Assembly (NCBI GenBank): GCA_002384315.1
Contig: DGBL01000116.1
Coordinates: 23,316 to 30,099 of the forward strand
DNA: 6,784 bases
Reading direction: 5' to 3'
Source of the DNA: Micrococcaceae bacterium UBA4005
GTDB lineage: Bacteria > Actinomycetota > Actinomycetes > Actinomycetales > Micrococcaceae
A program made the translations under genes and the position numbers. Below, piece by piece: positions 6,136-6,784 of this stretch; the first letter of the stretch is position 1, and every line of letters begins with the position of its first letter. The notes beneath the pieces were generated by a model. It was not told the origin of the DNA, made no database searches, and saw only the letters and a list, made by a program, of their open reading frames with translations.

Positions 6136-6784
6136 ATCTGGCAATTGCCCACCTGCAGGCCAGGGCGCAGCTGGATGCAGGCGATGCGACCGCGGCGGCG
6201 TCCACACTGAAGGCCATGGCCGGTCACGACAGCCCGCGCCTGCTGGAACTCGAAGCCCGCCTGGCGCGCGATCGCCGGGACTGGCAAACCCTGCAGGATC
6301 TGCTGCCGCGGCTGCGCCGGGTCGGCATCATCGATTCGGCGCAGGCCGCAGCCGAGGAAGTCGACATCGCCTGCGCGCGCCTGGCTGACAGCGAGATACC
6401 CGATCTGTTGTGGCCCCAGCTGTCGCGGCGCCTGCGCCGCAGCGGCGAAGTGCGGCTCGCTTACGCCCTGGCACTGCGGCGAGCCGGGCGCCACGATGCG
6501 GCGCAGGACATCTTGGGCGAGCTGCTGCGCGAGGAGTGGCGCGCGCCTGCCCTGGATGCCTTTGGTCGTTACGCGGGGGACGATCCGCAACATCAACTGG
6601 CGGTCGCCGAAGCGTGGCTGGCGGCGCATCCCGATGACCCGGCCCTGCTGCTGGCACTGGGCCGGCTGGCCCGGCAGGCGCGGCTGTGGGCCAAGGCGCA
6701 GGCCTACTTCGACAGCAGCCTGCTGCTGGCACCGACTCCCCAGAGCCATCTGGAAGTGGCGCAGTTGCTGGAGGAAATCGGGCA
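6126..6784 (+). CDS. hemY: HemY-like TPR protein, middle-to-C-terminal part, truncated at both ends
   Basis: The open frame from about 6129 to the window end encodes an alpha-helical TPR protein matching the middle and C-terminal part of proteobacterial HemY. Recognisable are RDWQTLQDLLPRLRRVGIID, LWPQLSRRLRR, LAYALALRRAGRHDAAQDIL, WLAAHPDDPALLLALGRLAR and LWAKAQAYFDSSLLLAPTPQ. These fit the repeat order of E. coli HemY (about 398 residues). HemY is an inner-membrane protein encoded beside hemX/hemD and linked to haem synthesis; it is not the protoporphyrinogen oxidase that Gram-positives call HemY. The two N-terminal membrane helices are missing because of the junction, and the C-terminus is cut by the window. 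Leucine is CTG in about 33 of 38 cases, unlike the DUF779 gene. This suggests a xanthomonad/Lysobacter-like source. As it stands the fragment has no start of its own and would only be read as a fusion from 5985. Confidence 0.8.

Noticed and set aside
5802..6749. Antisense open frame (315 codons) over the DUF779 end and HemY region
   Set aside because: The translation is Gln/Arg/Gly-rich and matches nothing recognisable, while the plus frame shows HemY repeats; it also spans the composition joint, so it cannot be one ancestral gene.
1..6784. tRNA, rRNA, CRISPR array, insertion sequence ends or attachment sites
   Set aside because: I saw no repeat-spacer pattern, tRNA-like cloverleaf, transposase or flanking target duplication. 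In particular, nothing at the 5220 or 6100 joints looks like a mobile-element end.

Overview
The window reads as a mosaic of three blocks with different base and codon habits. Positions 1 to about 5220 look like a moderately high-GC actinobacterium of the Arthrobacter/Micrococcaceae kind. This rests on the FprA-type reductase, the actinobacterial GAF regulator and the codon mix. Positions about 5220 to about 6100 look like a different actinobacterium with even higher GC: the last 54 sense codons of the aldehyde dehydrogenase all end in G or C, against 45 of the 60 codons just before. Positions about 6100 to 6784 encode part of a gammaproteobacterial HemY protein (xanthomonad/Lysobacter-like), with CTG used for nearly every leucine.

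Layout. On the minus strand, 1-755 is a RarD-type EamA permease, cut at the window edge. A 190-bp divergent intergenic region follows, with several inverted and direct repeats. On the plus strand come an FprA-like ferredoxin/NADP+ reductase (946-2370), a GAF / winged-helix / BTAD-like regulator (2437-3762), an ExaC/AldB-type acetaldehyde dehydrogenase (3864-5387), and a DUF779 protein with a Cys-rich motif (5527-5934). After these, a GTG-started reading frame (5985 onward) opens like an actinobacterial exonuclease/DNA-polymerase protein and then runs, in frame, into the HemY TPR region to the window end.

How the genes fit together. The regulator, aldehyde dehydrogenase and DUF779 gene form a familiar actinobacterial aldehyde-oxidation neighbourhood. 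The regulator is the obvious candidate to control exaC. The exaC upstream region carries a tandem 9-bp repeat next to a weak promoter and a 14-bp perfect palindrome in the presumed leader. RarD and FprA appear unrelated to that module.

Main caution. No new biological system is evident. The most striking signals are the two composition and taxonomy breaks (about 5220 and about 6100-6135). They are most simply explained by a chimeric assembly, joined first at a highly conserved stretch of exaC and then at a low-complexity GC-rich Ala/Arg stretch. Recombination or transfer remains possible and would need read-level evidence.
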